Assembly (NCBI GenBank): GCA_021780585.1
Contig: JAJXYM010000201.1
Location: forward strand, 1-13,246
DNA length: 13,246 bases
Reading direction: 5' to 3'
Source: Deltaproteobacteria bacterium
GTDB lineage: Bacteria > Desulfobacterota > Binatia > Binatales > Binataceae
Shown here: piece by piece, positions 1-7,030 of the stretch
Numbering within the stretch: position 1 is the first letter of the stretch
Layout: the number at the start of each line of letters is the position of its first letter
The notes under the pieces: model-generated
Databases searched by the model: none
The model's input: the letters and a program-made list of their open reading frames with translations, nothing else
What the model was told of the DNA's origin: nothing
Made by a program: the position numbers and the translations under genes

Positions 1-40
1 CGCGGCGATCGATCGGGTCGCCGTCGGGCGGGCGAGCGGG

Positions 41-1567
41 ATGATGGCGGCGTCGGCTAAACCAATCGTTAAGCTGTCGCGTCGGATGAGCGCGCAGGAT
101 GCGTCATTCATCTACGGCGAGACGCGCGGTGGTCCACTCCACATTGGCGCTCTCAACTTTTTCGACGCCACGATCGATTACGACGAGATAATCGACCACA
201 TGGCGCAGCGGATGCATCTGTTGCCGCGCTATCGGCAGCGGCTGGCGCCGGTGTCGCTCAATCTCGCCCATGCGACGCTCGAGGACGATCCCGACTTCGA
301 CCTGCGCAAGCATATCAAACGCCACAGCCTGCCCGACGGTACGGACGATCGGAGCTTCGTGCGTGCGGCGATGGCGGCGTTCGAGCCGAGGCTCGAACGC
401 GACCGGCCGCTCTGGGAGATGCATCTGTTCCACGGGCTCGCCGGCGGCCGTTCGGCGGTCTTGTGGAAGGTCCATCACTGCCTGATCGATGGCGTTTCGG
501 GGATGGAGCTGCTGAACGTGGCGCTGGACCTTAGCGCCGACGCGCCGCCGCCGGAACCGCCCGAAGTTCCCTGGCAGGCGCCGCCGATGCCAGGGGCCGC
601 GCGCCGGGTCGCGAAGGCGCTGGTCGATCGGGCGCGGAAGCGCCTGAATGAAGCGCGCCGGCTGGCGGGACTGGTCGCCGCACCGCGCGCCGCAATCGAA
701 CGCGCCGCGACCATCGGCAATAGCGCCGCCACGATCGCGGCGATCCTCGGGCGGCGGATTGTCGCCGCGCCCTGGAACGCCGGTCTGGTCGGTCCAACAC
801 GGGCGCTGGCGTGGCTCAAGGTTTCGTTCGCCGATCTGCGCGCGATTCGTAACGCGCTGGGTGGGACGGTCAACGACGTCGTGCTGGCGATTTTGAGCGA
901 AGCGGCGGCTCGCTACCTTCAAGCGCATCGCGTGCGCACCGGCGGCGCGCCGTTCAGGATCGGATGCCCCGTCAACGTGCGCCGGACCGGCCAAAAAAGA
1001 GCGTTGGGTAATCGCGTCTCGATGATGTTTCCGGAGTTGTCTTCAGCGCCAATCGAGGCGGGCGCGCGGCTGCGGGCGGTGATGGACGAGACCGACCGGA
1101 TCCGGCGCGCCGAAGAGGCGCGGGCGCTCGAGCAACTGATCGGTCTCGGAGAGCTCGTCCCGCCGGCCCTGATGAGGTTGAGCGCGCTGATCGGAACGAA
1201 CGCGATGGAATTGGCGTCGCGGCTGGGCGCGCTCGCGCCGGCTCTGGCGCAGATGGCGCCGCTGCCGCCGCCAGGGATCAATTTTATCGCGACCAACGTG
1301 CCGGGAGCGCAGGCGCCGCTCTATCTCGCCGGCCGCGAGATGGTCGAAATGGTCGGGCTGACGCCGCTGACCGCGACTCTCGGCTATAGCGTAGCTATCG
1401 TTAGCTACAATCAGGCCCTTGTATTTGGCATGATGGCCGAGTCGCGCCAGATGCCCGACGTGGAGCGGATGCGCGACTTCGCCGCGGACGTCTTCACCGA
1501 GTTGATGGCGGCCGCGCGCATGCGGCGAGGCGCCGCGCCGGCGTCCCGTGCGCGGCGCGCCGCATAG
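41..1567 (+). CDS. Wax ester synthase / diacylglycerol acyltransferase (WS/DGAT family)
   Basis: This enzyme family transfers an acyl group from acyl-CoA to a fatty alcohol or diacylglycerol, giving storage wax esters or triacylglycerol at the cytoplasmic membrane. The 508-residue product carries the catalytic HHxxxDG motif as HHCLIDG (residues 145-151), the RPLW segment (122-125), the conserved ND of VNDVVLAI (278-279), and the C-terminal DUF1298-type block TNVPG...PLYLAG (418-431). It is somewhat longer than the usual 450-480 residues because of an N-terminal stretch and an Ala/Arg-rich tail. The start is uncertain: ATG at 41 is used here, but the family homology begins near the ATG at 86 (MSAQDASF), and neither has a strong ribosome-binding site. 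The mlaC-like gene follows after 35 bases, suggesting co-transcription. Family assignment is secure; whether the product is wax ester or triacylglycerol cannot be told from sequence. Confidence 0.93.
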   Translation: MMAASAKPIVKLSRRMSAQDASFIYGETRGGPLHIGALNFFDATIDYDEIIDHMAQRMHLLPRYRQRLAPVSLNLAHATLEDDPDFDLRKHIKRHSLPDGTDDRSFVRAAMAAFEPRLERDRPLWEMHLFHGLAGGRSAVLWKVHHCLIDGVSGMELLNVALDLSADAPPPEPPEVPWQAPPMPGAARRVAKALVDRARKRLNEARRLAGLVAAPRAAIERAATIGNSAATIAAILGRRIVAAPWNAGLVGPTRALAWLKVSFADLRAIRNALGGTVNDVVLAILSEAAARYLQAHRVRTGGAPFRIGCPVNVRRTGQKRALGNRVSMMFPELSSAPIEAGARLRAVMDETDRIRRAEEARALEQLIGLGELVPPALMRLSALIGTNAMELASRLGALAPALAQMAPLPPPGINFIATNVPGAQAPLYLAGREMVEMVGLTPLTATLGYSVAIVSYNQALVFGMMAESRQMPDVERMRDFAADVFTELMAAARMRRGAAPASRARRAA

Positions 1568-1602
1568 GCTGAAATTCTTCAAAGGGGGTTGAGTACGGAA
1601 AG

Positions 1603-2310
1603 GTGGGCAAAAGGAGGGATGGTATTTCGAGCGCGACGCTCAGCGAGCGGATCGTCGGGACGGTGAAGGCTAACCGGCGATTGCGGCGGGCGCTGACCGT
1701 GCTGGCGGTGATCGCGACGGCGATGATCGCGGCTGGATTTATTGTCAGTTATGCCTCGGCGGCGACGCCGCAGGACGGTCCCGTCGCGGCGGTGCGGGCG
1801 ACGATCGACGAGGCGACGCCGGTCTTCAAGGACGCGGCGCTCAAGCCGGCCGAGCGGCAACAGGAGCTGCGCGCGATCGCCGCGCGCCATTTCGATTTCA
1901 CCTACATGGCGCGTTCCGCGATGGGCGTGCATTGGAAGACGCTGACGGCGGCGGAGCGCCGTCAATTCGTGCCGACCTTCACCGACTATGTGATGGACAC
2001 CTATCTCGGCACGCTGCGGCAGAGCACCGTCGAGGAGGCGGGTGAAGGACTGAAGAACAAGGCGACTTTCGACGGTTCCGATCTCGCCGAAGTGTACGGC
2101 GAGGTGAAGATGCCGAATCTTGCCGAACCGCTGAAGGTGAACTACTCGCTGCGGCGCGACGGCGGCGTCTGGAGGCTCTACGATATCGTCGTCGACGGCG
2201 TCAGCACAATGGCGAACTATCGCGACGAGTTCAATCAGAAGATGAACGGCGGCGGCTTCGTGAAGCTCGAAAACGAGCTCAAGCGCAAGCTGGCCAGCGC
2301 GTCAGGCTAA
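1603..2310 (+). CDS. mlaC: MlaC/Ttg2D-like periplasmic phospholipid-binding protein
   Basis: MlaC proteins carry phospholipids across the periplasm between the outer-membrane MlaA complex and the inner-membrane MlaFEDB transporter. The 235-residue product begins with a basic region (KANRRLRR), a hydrophobic stretch (about residues 31-50) and an ASA cleavage site near residue 53. There is no lipobox cysteine, so it should be a soluble periplasmic protein. The rest fits the MlaC fold along its length: FDFTYMARSAMGVHW, LTAAERRQFVPTF, YSLRRDGGVWRLYDIVVDGVS and NYRDEF are typical blocks. The start is GTG at 1603; a GGGGG run at 1584-1588 is rather far away, and a later GTG at 1663 would still leave a complete signal peptide. 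No mlaA, D, E or F is visible, so it is an orphan copy here, paired with the upstream acyltransferase. The assignment to this family is firm; its lipid cargo is unknown. Confidence 0.88.
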   Translation: MGKRRDGISSATLSERIVGTVKANRRLRRALTVLAVIATAMIAAGFIVSYASAATPQDGPVAAVRATIDEATPVFKDAALKPAERQQELRAIAARHFDFTYMARSAMGVHWKTLTAAERRQFVPTFTDYVMDTYLGTLRQSTVEEAGEGLKNKATFDGSDLAEVYGEVKMPNLAEPLKVNYSLRRDGGVWRLYDIVVDGVSTMANYRDEFNQKMNGGGFVKLENELKRKLASASG

Positions 2311-2329
2311 TCCGGTTGCATCATGAAAC

Positions 2330-2353
2330 CGCCGCCGGCCGGAAACGGCGGCG
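2330..2353 (+). terminator. GC hairpin after mlaC, possible terminator
   Basis: CGCCGCC at 2330-2336 pairs with GGCGGCG at 2347-2353 around a 10-base loop, 20 bases after the mlaC stop codon. There is no T-run behind it, so an intrinsic terminator is only a possibility; it could equally be an mRNA 3'-end stabiliser. No gene was seen in the 160 bases between mlaC and the GST start. Confidence 0.35.
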
Positions 2354-2470
2354 CGCGTGAATAGTCGCCCCCGCTGGTGATCTATTGCCTTGCGCGGCGG
2401 CGCCCGCCCGCGTCAGATTGAAGCACGTTCACGCCGCACGGCCGTCCGGGCCGTTACCGAGGAGCCGCTT

Positions 2471-3175
2471 ATGATCGACGTCTATTTCTGGACCACGCCC
2501 AATGGTTACAAAGTCACGATCCTGCTCGAGGAGCTGGGCTGGGAATACAAAGTTATTCCGGTGAATATCGGCAAGGGCGATCAGTTCAAGCCCGAATTTC
2601 TCAAAATCAGCCCGAACAACCGGATTCCGGCGATCGTCGACCATGACGGCCCCGACGGCAAGCCGCTCGCGATTTTCGAATCGGGCGCGATCCTGATGTA
2701 TCTGGCCGAGAAGAGCGGCTGGAAATTCATGCCGCAAGACGTGCGGCGGCGCTACGACGTCGTGCAATGGCTGATGTTCCAGATGGCGAGTGTCGGTCCG
2801 ATGCTTGGCCAGGCGCATCATTTCCGCCGCTACGCGCCGGAGAAACTGCCCTATGCGATCGATCGCTATACCAACGAGGCGCGGCGGATCTACGGCGTGA
2901 TCGACAGGCGCGTCGGCGAAGTTCCGTATCTGGCCGGCGACTATTCGATCGCCGACATGGCCGCCTATCCGTGGATCCGGCCGCATAACTGGCAGGGTCA
3001 GAAGCTCGAGGATTTCCCGAATCTGAAGCGCTGGTACGACGCGATCGAGGCGCGGCCCGCCGTGCAACGCGGAATCGCGGTGATGCAGGAAGAGCTGGAG
3101 AAAGCGCGCGGCGCCGCGCCCGACAAGAAATCGTGGGACGTGCTGTTCGGCAAGCAGCAGTTCGAGAAGCGCTGA
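2471..3175 (+). CDS. Glutathione S-transferase, YfcG/YghU-like (nu class)
   Basis: These glutathione-dependent disulfide-bond oxidoreductases/transferases act in the cytosol. The 234-residue product has the full two-domain GST layout. The thioredoxin-like N-terminal domain (about 1-85) starts MIDVYFWTTPNG, where Thr9 and Asn11 match the active-site residues of YfcG, followed by KISPNNRIPAI with the cis-proline (Pro53) and the ES pair (70-71) that binds the gamma-glutamyl group. The helical C-terminal domain contains YSIADMAAYPW (158-168), the usual N-capping box. The open frame runs upstream to 2390, but ATG at 2471 is chosen because it follows GAGGAG (2459-2464) and matches the family N-terminus exactly. 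It appears to be a single-gene unit. Its physiological substrate cannot be read from the sequence; disulfide reduction or peroxide detoxification are the likely roles. Confidence 0.93.
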   Translation: MIDVYFWTTPNGYKVTILLEELGWEYKVIPVNIGKGDQFKPEFLKISPNNRIPAIVDHDGPDGKPLAIFESGAILMYLAEKSGWKFMPQDVRRRYDVVQWLMFQMASVGPMLGQAHHFRRYAPEKLPYAIDRYTNEARRIYGVIDRRVGEVPYLAGDYSIADMAAYPWIRPHNWQGQKLEDFPNLKRWYDAIEARPAVQRGIAVMQEELEKARGAAPDKKSWDVLFGKQQFEKR

Positions 3176-3198
3176 CATTCCGTTGCACGGCCAACTCT

Positions 3199-3227
3199 GG
3201 AATCCCGCGCGGTTGGCGCGGGATTCC
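3199..3227. terminator. Perfect 12-bp inverted repeat, likely terminator between convergent genes
   Basis: GGAATCCCGCGC (3199-3210) and GCGCGGGATTCC (3216-3227) are exact reverse complements around a GGTTG loop. The + strand continues GCGTTTT (3228-3234), giving a short T-run after the stem. It lies 24 bases past the GST stop and before the convergent panE end, so it is well placed to end the GST transcript. The GGGATTCC right arm recurs in the next element at 3253, so it may also be part of a dispersed repeat. Confidence 0.6.
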
Positions 3228-3252
3228 GCGTTTTGCGGAGCCGCCGCCCGAA

Positions 3253-3282
3253 GGGATTCCTGGCTTCGCCCAGAATGACAAC
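3253..3282 (+). repeat. Dispersed-repeat-like unit (GGGATTCCtggcttcgcccAGAATGACA type)
   Basis: The segment reads GGGATTCC, then TGGCTTCGCCCAG, then AATGACAAC. ATTC plus TGG (3256-3263) can fold back on CCAGAAT (3270-3276) with one bulged base and a CTTCGC loop. Short intergenic units of the form GGATTCyTcGCTTCGCTcrGAATGACA are scattered in many high-GC genomes and assemblies; the match here is by recall of that pattern. The element sits in the 151-base convergent gap between the GST gene and panE, which holds no gene. Confidence 0.45.
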
Positions 3283-3326
3283 AGAAGAGCGCGCGGAGGT
3301 TTCCGCGATCGCGCGGCGCGCCCGCG

Positions 3327-4259
3327 TCAGCGATTGCCGCCGTTGCGATTACTGTCGAGCAGCTTGAGCAGCGCGTAGACGGTCTCGGTCGCCGGCACGC
3401 GCATCCCGTGGCGGCGCGCGGCGCGCACCACGGCTCCGCTGATCGCGTCGTATTCGAGGCGTTTGCCGCGTTCGAGGTCCTGCAGGGTCGAAGGTTTGAT
3501 CGCGTAGGCGTTGAGGCTCTTCTGAATCTGGCGCAACTGCAGATCGGCGCGTTCGTCGCTGACGTTCGCGCCCTCGGCGCGGCCGACGGCCAACGTTTCG
3601 AGCATCAGGGTGCGCACCAGATTGTAGCCGTCGGGATCCTCGAGCATCTGGCCAAGCGTGGTGCGGCTGAGCGTCGCGACGGTGTTGGTGGCGTTGTTGC
3701 CCATCAGCTTGTACCAGCGGATCGTCTTCAAATCCGTGGTCAGCTCGCCGAGGATGCCGGCGCGATGGAAGAGCTGGGCGAGGCGTTCGGCGCGCGGCGT
3801 GATCGCGCCGTCGAGTTCGCCGAATTCGATAATGCCGAGCGCGGTATGATTGAGCCGGCCCGGCGCGACCAGCTCGGCCCCGACCCGCGAATTACCGCCC
3901 ATCACGGCCGCGCGCGGAAAATAGCGGCATAACAGATCTTCGTTTTCGACGCCGTTCTGGATGGTCATGATCACGCCGTCGGGCGCGAGACAATCCTTGA
4001 TTTGTTCGGCGGCGGCTTCAGTGTCGTAGGATTTGACGGCAAACAGAATCAAATCATATGGAGCGAATGCCGCCGGACGATCGGTCGCGGTGACGTCGAG
4101 GCGGAAATTGCCTTTGGCGCTGCGCACGTCCAGGCCGTGTTCGCGCAGGGCGCGCAGATGGTCGCCGCGCGCGCCAAGGACGACTTCTTCGCCCGCCTGT
4201 TGCAATCGCGCGCCGTAATAGCATCCGACCGCGCCCGCGCCCATCACGAGGATTTTCAT
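3327..4259 (-). CDS. panE: 2-dehydropantoate 2-reductase (ketopantoate reductase)
   Basis: PanE reduces 2-dehydropantoate to pantoate with NADPH, a committed step of pantothenate and hence CoA synthesis in the cytosol. The 310-residue protein opens with the Rossmann motif MGAGAVGCYYGARL (GxGxxG, Gly7/9/12). It has FAVKSYDT with the conserved Lys76, QNGVEN (Asn102), the catalytic-lysine segment RWYKLMGNNATNTVATL (Lys184), and the C-terminal PSTLQDLERGKRLEYDAISG block (Ser257, Glu269). Length is normal for the family. An AGAGG ribosome-binding sequence (complement of 4267-4271) sits 7 bases before the ATG. It lies 79 bases downstream of coaE on the same strand, so both CoA-pathway genes may be on one transcript. 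Paralogues of this family act on other 2-keto acids, so the exact substrate is inferred. Confidence 0.88.
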   Translation of the reverse strand: MKILVMGAGAVGCYYGARLQQAGEEVVLGARGDHLRALREHGLDVRSAKGNFRLDVTATDRPAAFAPYDLILFAVKSYDTEAAAEQIKDCLAPDGVIMTIQNGVENEDLLCRYFPRAAVMGGNSRVGAELVAPGRLNHTALGIIEFGELDGAITPRAERLAQLFHRAGILGELTTDLKTIRWYKLMGNNATNTVATLSRTTLGQMLEDPDGYNLVRTLMLETLAVGRAEGANVSDERADLQLRQIQKSLNAYAIKPSTLQDLERGKRLEYDAISGAVVRAARRHGMRVPATETVYALLKLLDSNRNGGNR

Positions 4260-4303
4260 CGCCGCGCCTCTTTTCCGCCGATGCGACCTTTGTTGATCCG
4301 GCG

Positions 4304-4325
4304 GGCGCGCCCAGTCAAGCGCGCC
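4304..4325 (-). other. Stem-loop between coaE and panE
   Basis: GGCGCGC (4304-4310) pairs with GCGCGCC (4319-4325) around an 8-base loop, just beyond the coaE stop codon. No T-run follows on the minus strand. It could attenuate read-through from coaE into panE or act as an mRNA processing or stability element; in a sequence this GC-rich it may also be chance. Confidence 0.3.
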
Positions 4326-4338
4326 GCCGCTTGCGCCC

Positions 4339-4947
4339 TCAGGCGGCGTTGCGTTCGAGCGCGCCGCGCCACAGCTCGGCGACGGCGGCGCGCAACTGCT
4401 CGAGCGTGCCGTCGTTGACCATGACGACCGCGGCGTGGCGGCGGCGTTCGTCGTCGGAGAGTTGCGCGCGAATCCGCGCCTCGGTCTGCTCCGGCTTCAT
4501 CCCGCGGTCGCGTTCGACGCGCTCGATCACGCGCTCCTTGCTCGCGACCACCAGCCAGATTTCGTCGACCAGCGCCTGCCAGTTCGCCTCAATCAGGATG
4601 GCGGCTTCGATCACGATCGGTTTGCGTTCGCCCTCCGCGCGCATCGCCGCGACCATTTCGCCCATCCGCGCGAACATCTTCGGATGAACGATCGCGTTGA
4701 GCCGTTTGAGCGCGGCGGGATCGCCGAAGACGATCGGGCCGAGCTTTTTGCGATCGATCGTGCCGTCGGGCGCGAGGATGCCCTGGCCGAAGGCGTCGAT
4801 CATGTCGGCGTAGGCGGGACCGCCGGGTTGATAGATGGCGTGGCCGACCTTGTCGGCGTCGAGAATCGGCGCGCCGAGTTCGGCGAGAAATTTCGCCACC
4901 GTGCTTTTGCCCGAACCGATTCCGCCGGTGAGTCCGATCGTCAACAT
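4339..4947 (-). CDS. coaE: Dephospho-CoA kinase
   Basis: CoaE phosphorylates the 3'-hydroxyl of dephospho-CoA with ATP, the last step of CoA synthesis. The 202-residue product has the P-loop LTGGIGSGKS (7-16), the ILDAD segment (28-32) with the catalytic aspartate, the substrate block GDPAALKRLNAIVHP (75-89), and the lid region with RIRAQLSDDERRRHA (158-172). The frame stays open to 4968, but ATG at 4947 is chosen because GGGGAG lies 8 bases upstream and the family N-terminus is MLTIGLTGG. It is full length. panE lies directly downstream on the same strand, which gives a two-gene CoA-biosynthesis unit. The divergent hydrolase at 5100 leaves a shared 152-base control region with no obvious consensus promoter. 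Confidence 0.95.
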   Translation of the reverse strand: MLTIGLTGGIGSGKSTVAKFLAELGAPILDADKVGHAIYQPGGPAYADMIDAFGQGILAPDGTIDRKKLGPIVFGDPAALKRLNAIVHPKMFARMGEMVAAMRAEGERKPIVIEAAILIEANWQALVDEIWLVVASKERVIERVERDRGMKPEQTEARIRAQLSDDERRRHAAVVMVNDGTLEQLRAAVAELWRGALERNAA

Positions 4948-5099
4948 CGAGAGCGCTCCCCAATCCATCCGCGGCGCGCGCGGGATTCCGAATTGGTAGT
5001 GCTAGCCGAAGTCGGCGCGCGGGGGAAGCGCCGGCGCGATCGGGTCGGATTGCGCCGGGCGGTTCTCTTAATCGCCCCGGTCTTTTAAGATTCGATCCG

Positions 5100-5963
5100 A
5101 TGAACAATCCTCACCATGACGAAGAACCGCGCGGCGGCGACGTAATCGTCGATGGCGTGCGGATGCATTATCTGGACTGGGGCGGCGACGGACCGCCGAT
5201 CCTGCTGCTCCACGCGACGGGGTTTCTCGGCCGGATTTATCGGCCGATCCTGCGGGAGCTGCGGCGCGCCGGCCACGTCTTCAGTTACGACCAGCGCGGC
5301 CACGGCGAGAGCGAGCTGCCGCGCCGGCCGATCGACGGATGGCACGTGACCGCCGACGATCTGGAGGGGTTTATCGACGCGATGGGCTGGCGCGGCGTGC
5401 GCGCTATCGGCCATTCGGCGGGCGCGACGGCGATCGGCGCGGTTGGCAGCCGGCGGCCGGAATTGATCGCGCGCGCGGTGCTGGTCGAGCCGGTGATCCT
5501 GGATTTGACCACGCCCCCGGTGCGGCGTCCGACCGAGTTGCGCGAGCGCACGCTCAAGCGCAAGCGGGTTTTCGACAGCGTCGCCGCGATGTACGAAAAT
5601 TTCCGCACGAAACCGCCCTGCGACACCTGGCGCGCGGATATTTTGCGCGACTACTGCGAATTCGGCACCTTCGAAACCCATCACGGGGCGCGCGCGCTGC
5701 GCTGTTCGCCGGAGATCGAGGCGCGGGTTTACGAGACCTCGCGCGATTTCGACGGTCTCGGATTGATGCTGCGCTGCGCCGCGCCGATGCTGGCGCTGTT
5801 CGGCGAAAAGAGCGACGCACCCGGCGTGTTGCTGGCCGAACGAGTCGCGCGCGAGGCGGCGCGGGCGCGCGTCGAAATCGTCCCGGAGGCGACGCATTTC
5901 CTGCCGATGGAGCAGCCGGAGCTGGTCGCGCGCAAGGCGCTGGAATTTTTCGCCGCCGAGTAG
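5100..5963 (+). CDS. Alpha/beta-fold hydrolase
   Basis: This is a cytosolic serine hydrolase with the alpha/beta fold. The 287-residue protein shows the oxyanion-hole segment LLHATGF (36-42), the DQRGHGES turn (64-71), the nucleophile elbow GHSAG (104-108, Ser106), a helical cap region rich in charged residues (about 135-215), and the catalytic histidine in EATHFLPME (His266). The acid is probably the aspartate of GEKSDAPG (Asp239), though that position is less certain. There is no signal peptide. The start at 5100 lacks a clear ribosome-binding site (TTTTAAGATTCGATCCG precedes it), so either translation is weak or the leader is very short. The gene stands alone, divergent from coaE and convergent with the methyltransferase. 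Substrate is unknown; epoxide, ester, lactone and C-C bond hydrolases all share this layout. Confidence 0.85.
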   Translation: MNNPHHDEEPRGGDVIVDGVRMHYLDWGGDGPPILLLHATGFLGRIYRPILRELRRAGHVFSYDQRGHGESELPRRPIDGWHVTADDLEGFIDAMGWRGVRAIGHSAGATAIGAVGSRRPELIARAVLVEPVILDLTTPPVRRPTELRERTLKRKRVFDSVAAMYENFRTKPPCDTWRADILRDYCEFGTFETHHGARALRCSPEIEARVYETSRDFDGLGLMLRCAAPMLALFGEKSDAPGVLLAERVAREAARARVEIVPEATHFLPMEQPELVARKALEFFAAE

Positions 5964-6049
5964 GCGCGGCGATTTCCGGGGAGCCGATACGGCGAGGGAT
6001 TTCGCGCGGCGCGCGGCGAGTGAGTGGTATTGCGCCGAGCGTTTTCGGA

Positions 6050-6808
6050 TTAGTCATTGAAATCTCCGTCGCGCGCGACTCCATTATGCAGTAGCGCGCG
6101 GGCTTCGTCGCTATAGACGCCCGGCCGCGTATGCACGATGAGGGGAGGCTCGATCGCGATCTCGGCGCGGCCGCCCTTGCGCGCTTCGACCAGCACGCTC
6201 GCGGCGGGCGCGTCGGGCAGGGGATGGACGAAGCGGAGCCGTTTGGGTTCGAGCGTCCGGGCGGCCATCGCCGCGATCAGCTCGGCGGTGCGGGTCGCGT
6301 CGAAGACGATCGCGACGCGGCCGCCGTGGACCGCGTAGCGGCGGGCGGCGGCGAGAAATTCGGCGAGCGTCGCGCCGGCCCCGCCGCGGGCGATCCGTCG
6401 CGACAGGTCGGGGCTTTCGCGGCCGCTGCCGGCGGCGCGATAGGGCGGATTGGCGACGATCAGATCGAACGACGCCGGCGCGACGCCGGCGATCCGCGGC
6501 GCGCGCAGGTCGGCCTCGATCACGCGCATCGCGGCGAGCCGGTTGAGTTCGGCGTTGCGCGCGGCGGCCCGCGCGAGCGCCGGTTGCAGCTCGATCGCGA
6601 CGATTTCGCGCGGACCCTGCAGCGCCGCGATCAGGGCCGCGATCACGCCGCATCCCGCGCCCAGCTCCAGCACGCGGTCGCGCGGACGGGCGCGCGCGAA
6701 ACGGCCGAGCAGGACGGAATCGATCGCGAAGCGATAGCCGTCGCGCGGCTGGACGAGGCTGAGCGCCCCGCCTAGGATCGCATCGACGGTGTGATCGCGG
6801 GTGGTCAT
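6050..6808 (-). CDS. trmN6: TrmN6/YfiC-like N6-adenine methyltransferase (class I, NPPY motif)
   Basis: The family uses S-adenosylmethionine to methylate N6 of an adenine; E. coli YfiC modifies A37 of tRNA-Val. The 252-residue product has the family N-terminal signature TVDAILGGALSLVQPRDGYRF (about 7-27), SAM-binding motif I VLELGAGCGV (46-55), the acidic end of motif II in AIELQ (71-75), the catalytic NPPY (120-123), and the C-terminal PPLIVHTRPGVYSDEARALL block. These together point to the TrmN6 group rather than HemK/PrmC or RsmC. The start is ATG at 6808; an in-frame GTG at 6814 is the only near alternative. That start overlaps the start of the divergent small ORF on the other strand. The target RNA is inferred from the family. 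Confidence 0.85.
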   Translation of the reverse strand: MTTRDHTVDAILGGALSLVQPRDGYRFAIDSVLLGRFARARPRDRVLELGAGCGVIAALIAALQGPREIVAIELQPALARAAARNAELNRLAAMRVIEADLRAPRIAGVAPASFDLIVANPPYRAAGSGRESPDLSRRIARGGAGATLAEFLAAARRYAVHGGRVAIVFDATRTAELIAAMAARTLEPKRLRFVHPLPDAPAASVLVEARKGGRAEIAIEPPLIVHTRPGVYSDEARALLHNGVARDGDFND

Positions 6809-7010
6809 GAACACGGCTGAAAAAGGTCAACGCTACGCAAAGATCTTTCGCAAGGCCGGAGTCTATCTCGGCAAAGGCAACATAGCGCGCGCGATTGAGG
6901 CGTTGAAGCGGGGCGAGGCGCTGGCCCGCGAACTCGGGGACCTCGCGATGGCGCGGCGCTTCGCGGAGGACGCCGAACGCGCCCGCCGCGACGCCGCCCC
7001 GGCCGACTGA
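6807..7010 (+). CDS. Small helical (half-TPR-like) protein, 67 residues
   Basis: I do not recognise a named family. The predicted protein is almost entirely amphipathic helix and highly charged. The stretch AGVYLGKGNIARAIEAL followed by EALARELGDLAMARRFAEDAERAR resembles one to one-and-a-half tetratricopeptide helix pairs, with small residues at TPR-like spacings. No signal peptide or membrane segment is seen. Codons keep the G/C-ending bias of the neighbouring genes, which supports translation. The frame is closed by a stop at 6792, so the start must be ATG 6807 or GTG 6801; either overlaps the start of the methyltransferase gene on the opposite strand. The upstream GGGTGG is a weak ribosome-binding site. 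It precedes hsp20 by 159 bases on the same strand. It could be an adaptor or scaffold; no function can be assigned. Confidence 0.6.
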   Translation: MNTAEKGQRYAKIFRKAGVYLGKGNIARAIEALKRGEALARELGDLAMARRFAEDAERARRDAAPAD

Positions 7011-7030
7011 ACGCTCCGCATAATCGGGCG

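Noticed and set aside
2323..2364. 13-codon ORF after mlaC
   Set aside because: Very short, no ribosome-binding site, and it coincides with a GC hairpin.
5066..5090. Inverted repeat TCTTAA / TTAAGA just before the alpha/beta hydrolase
   Set aside because: Only 6 bp with a 13-base GC-rich spacer; it could be an operator, but support is too thin.
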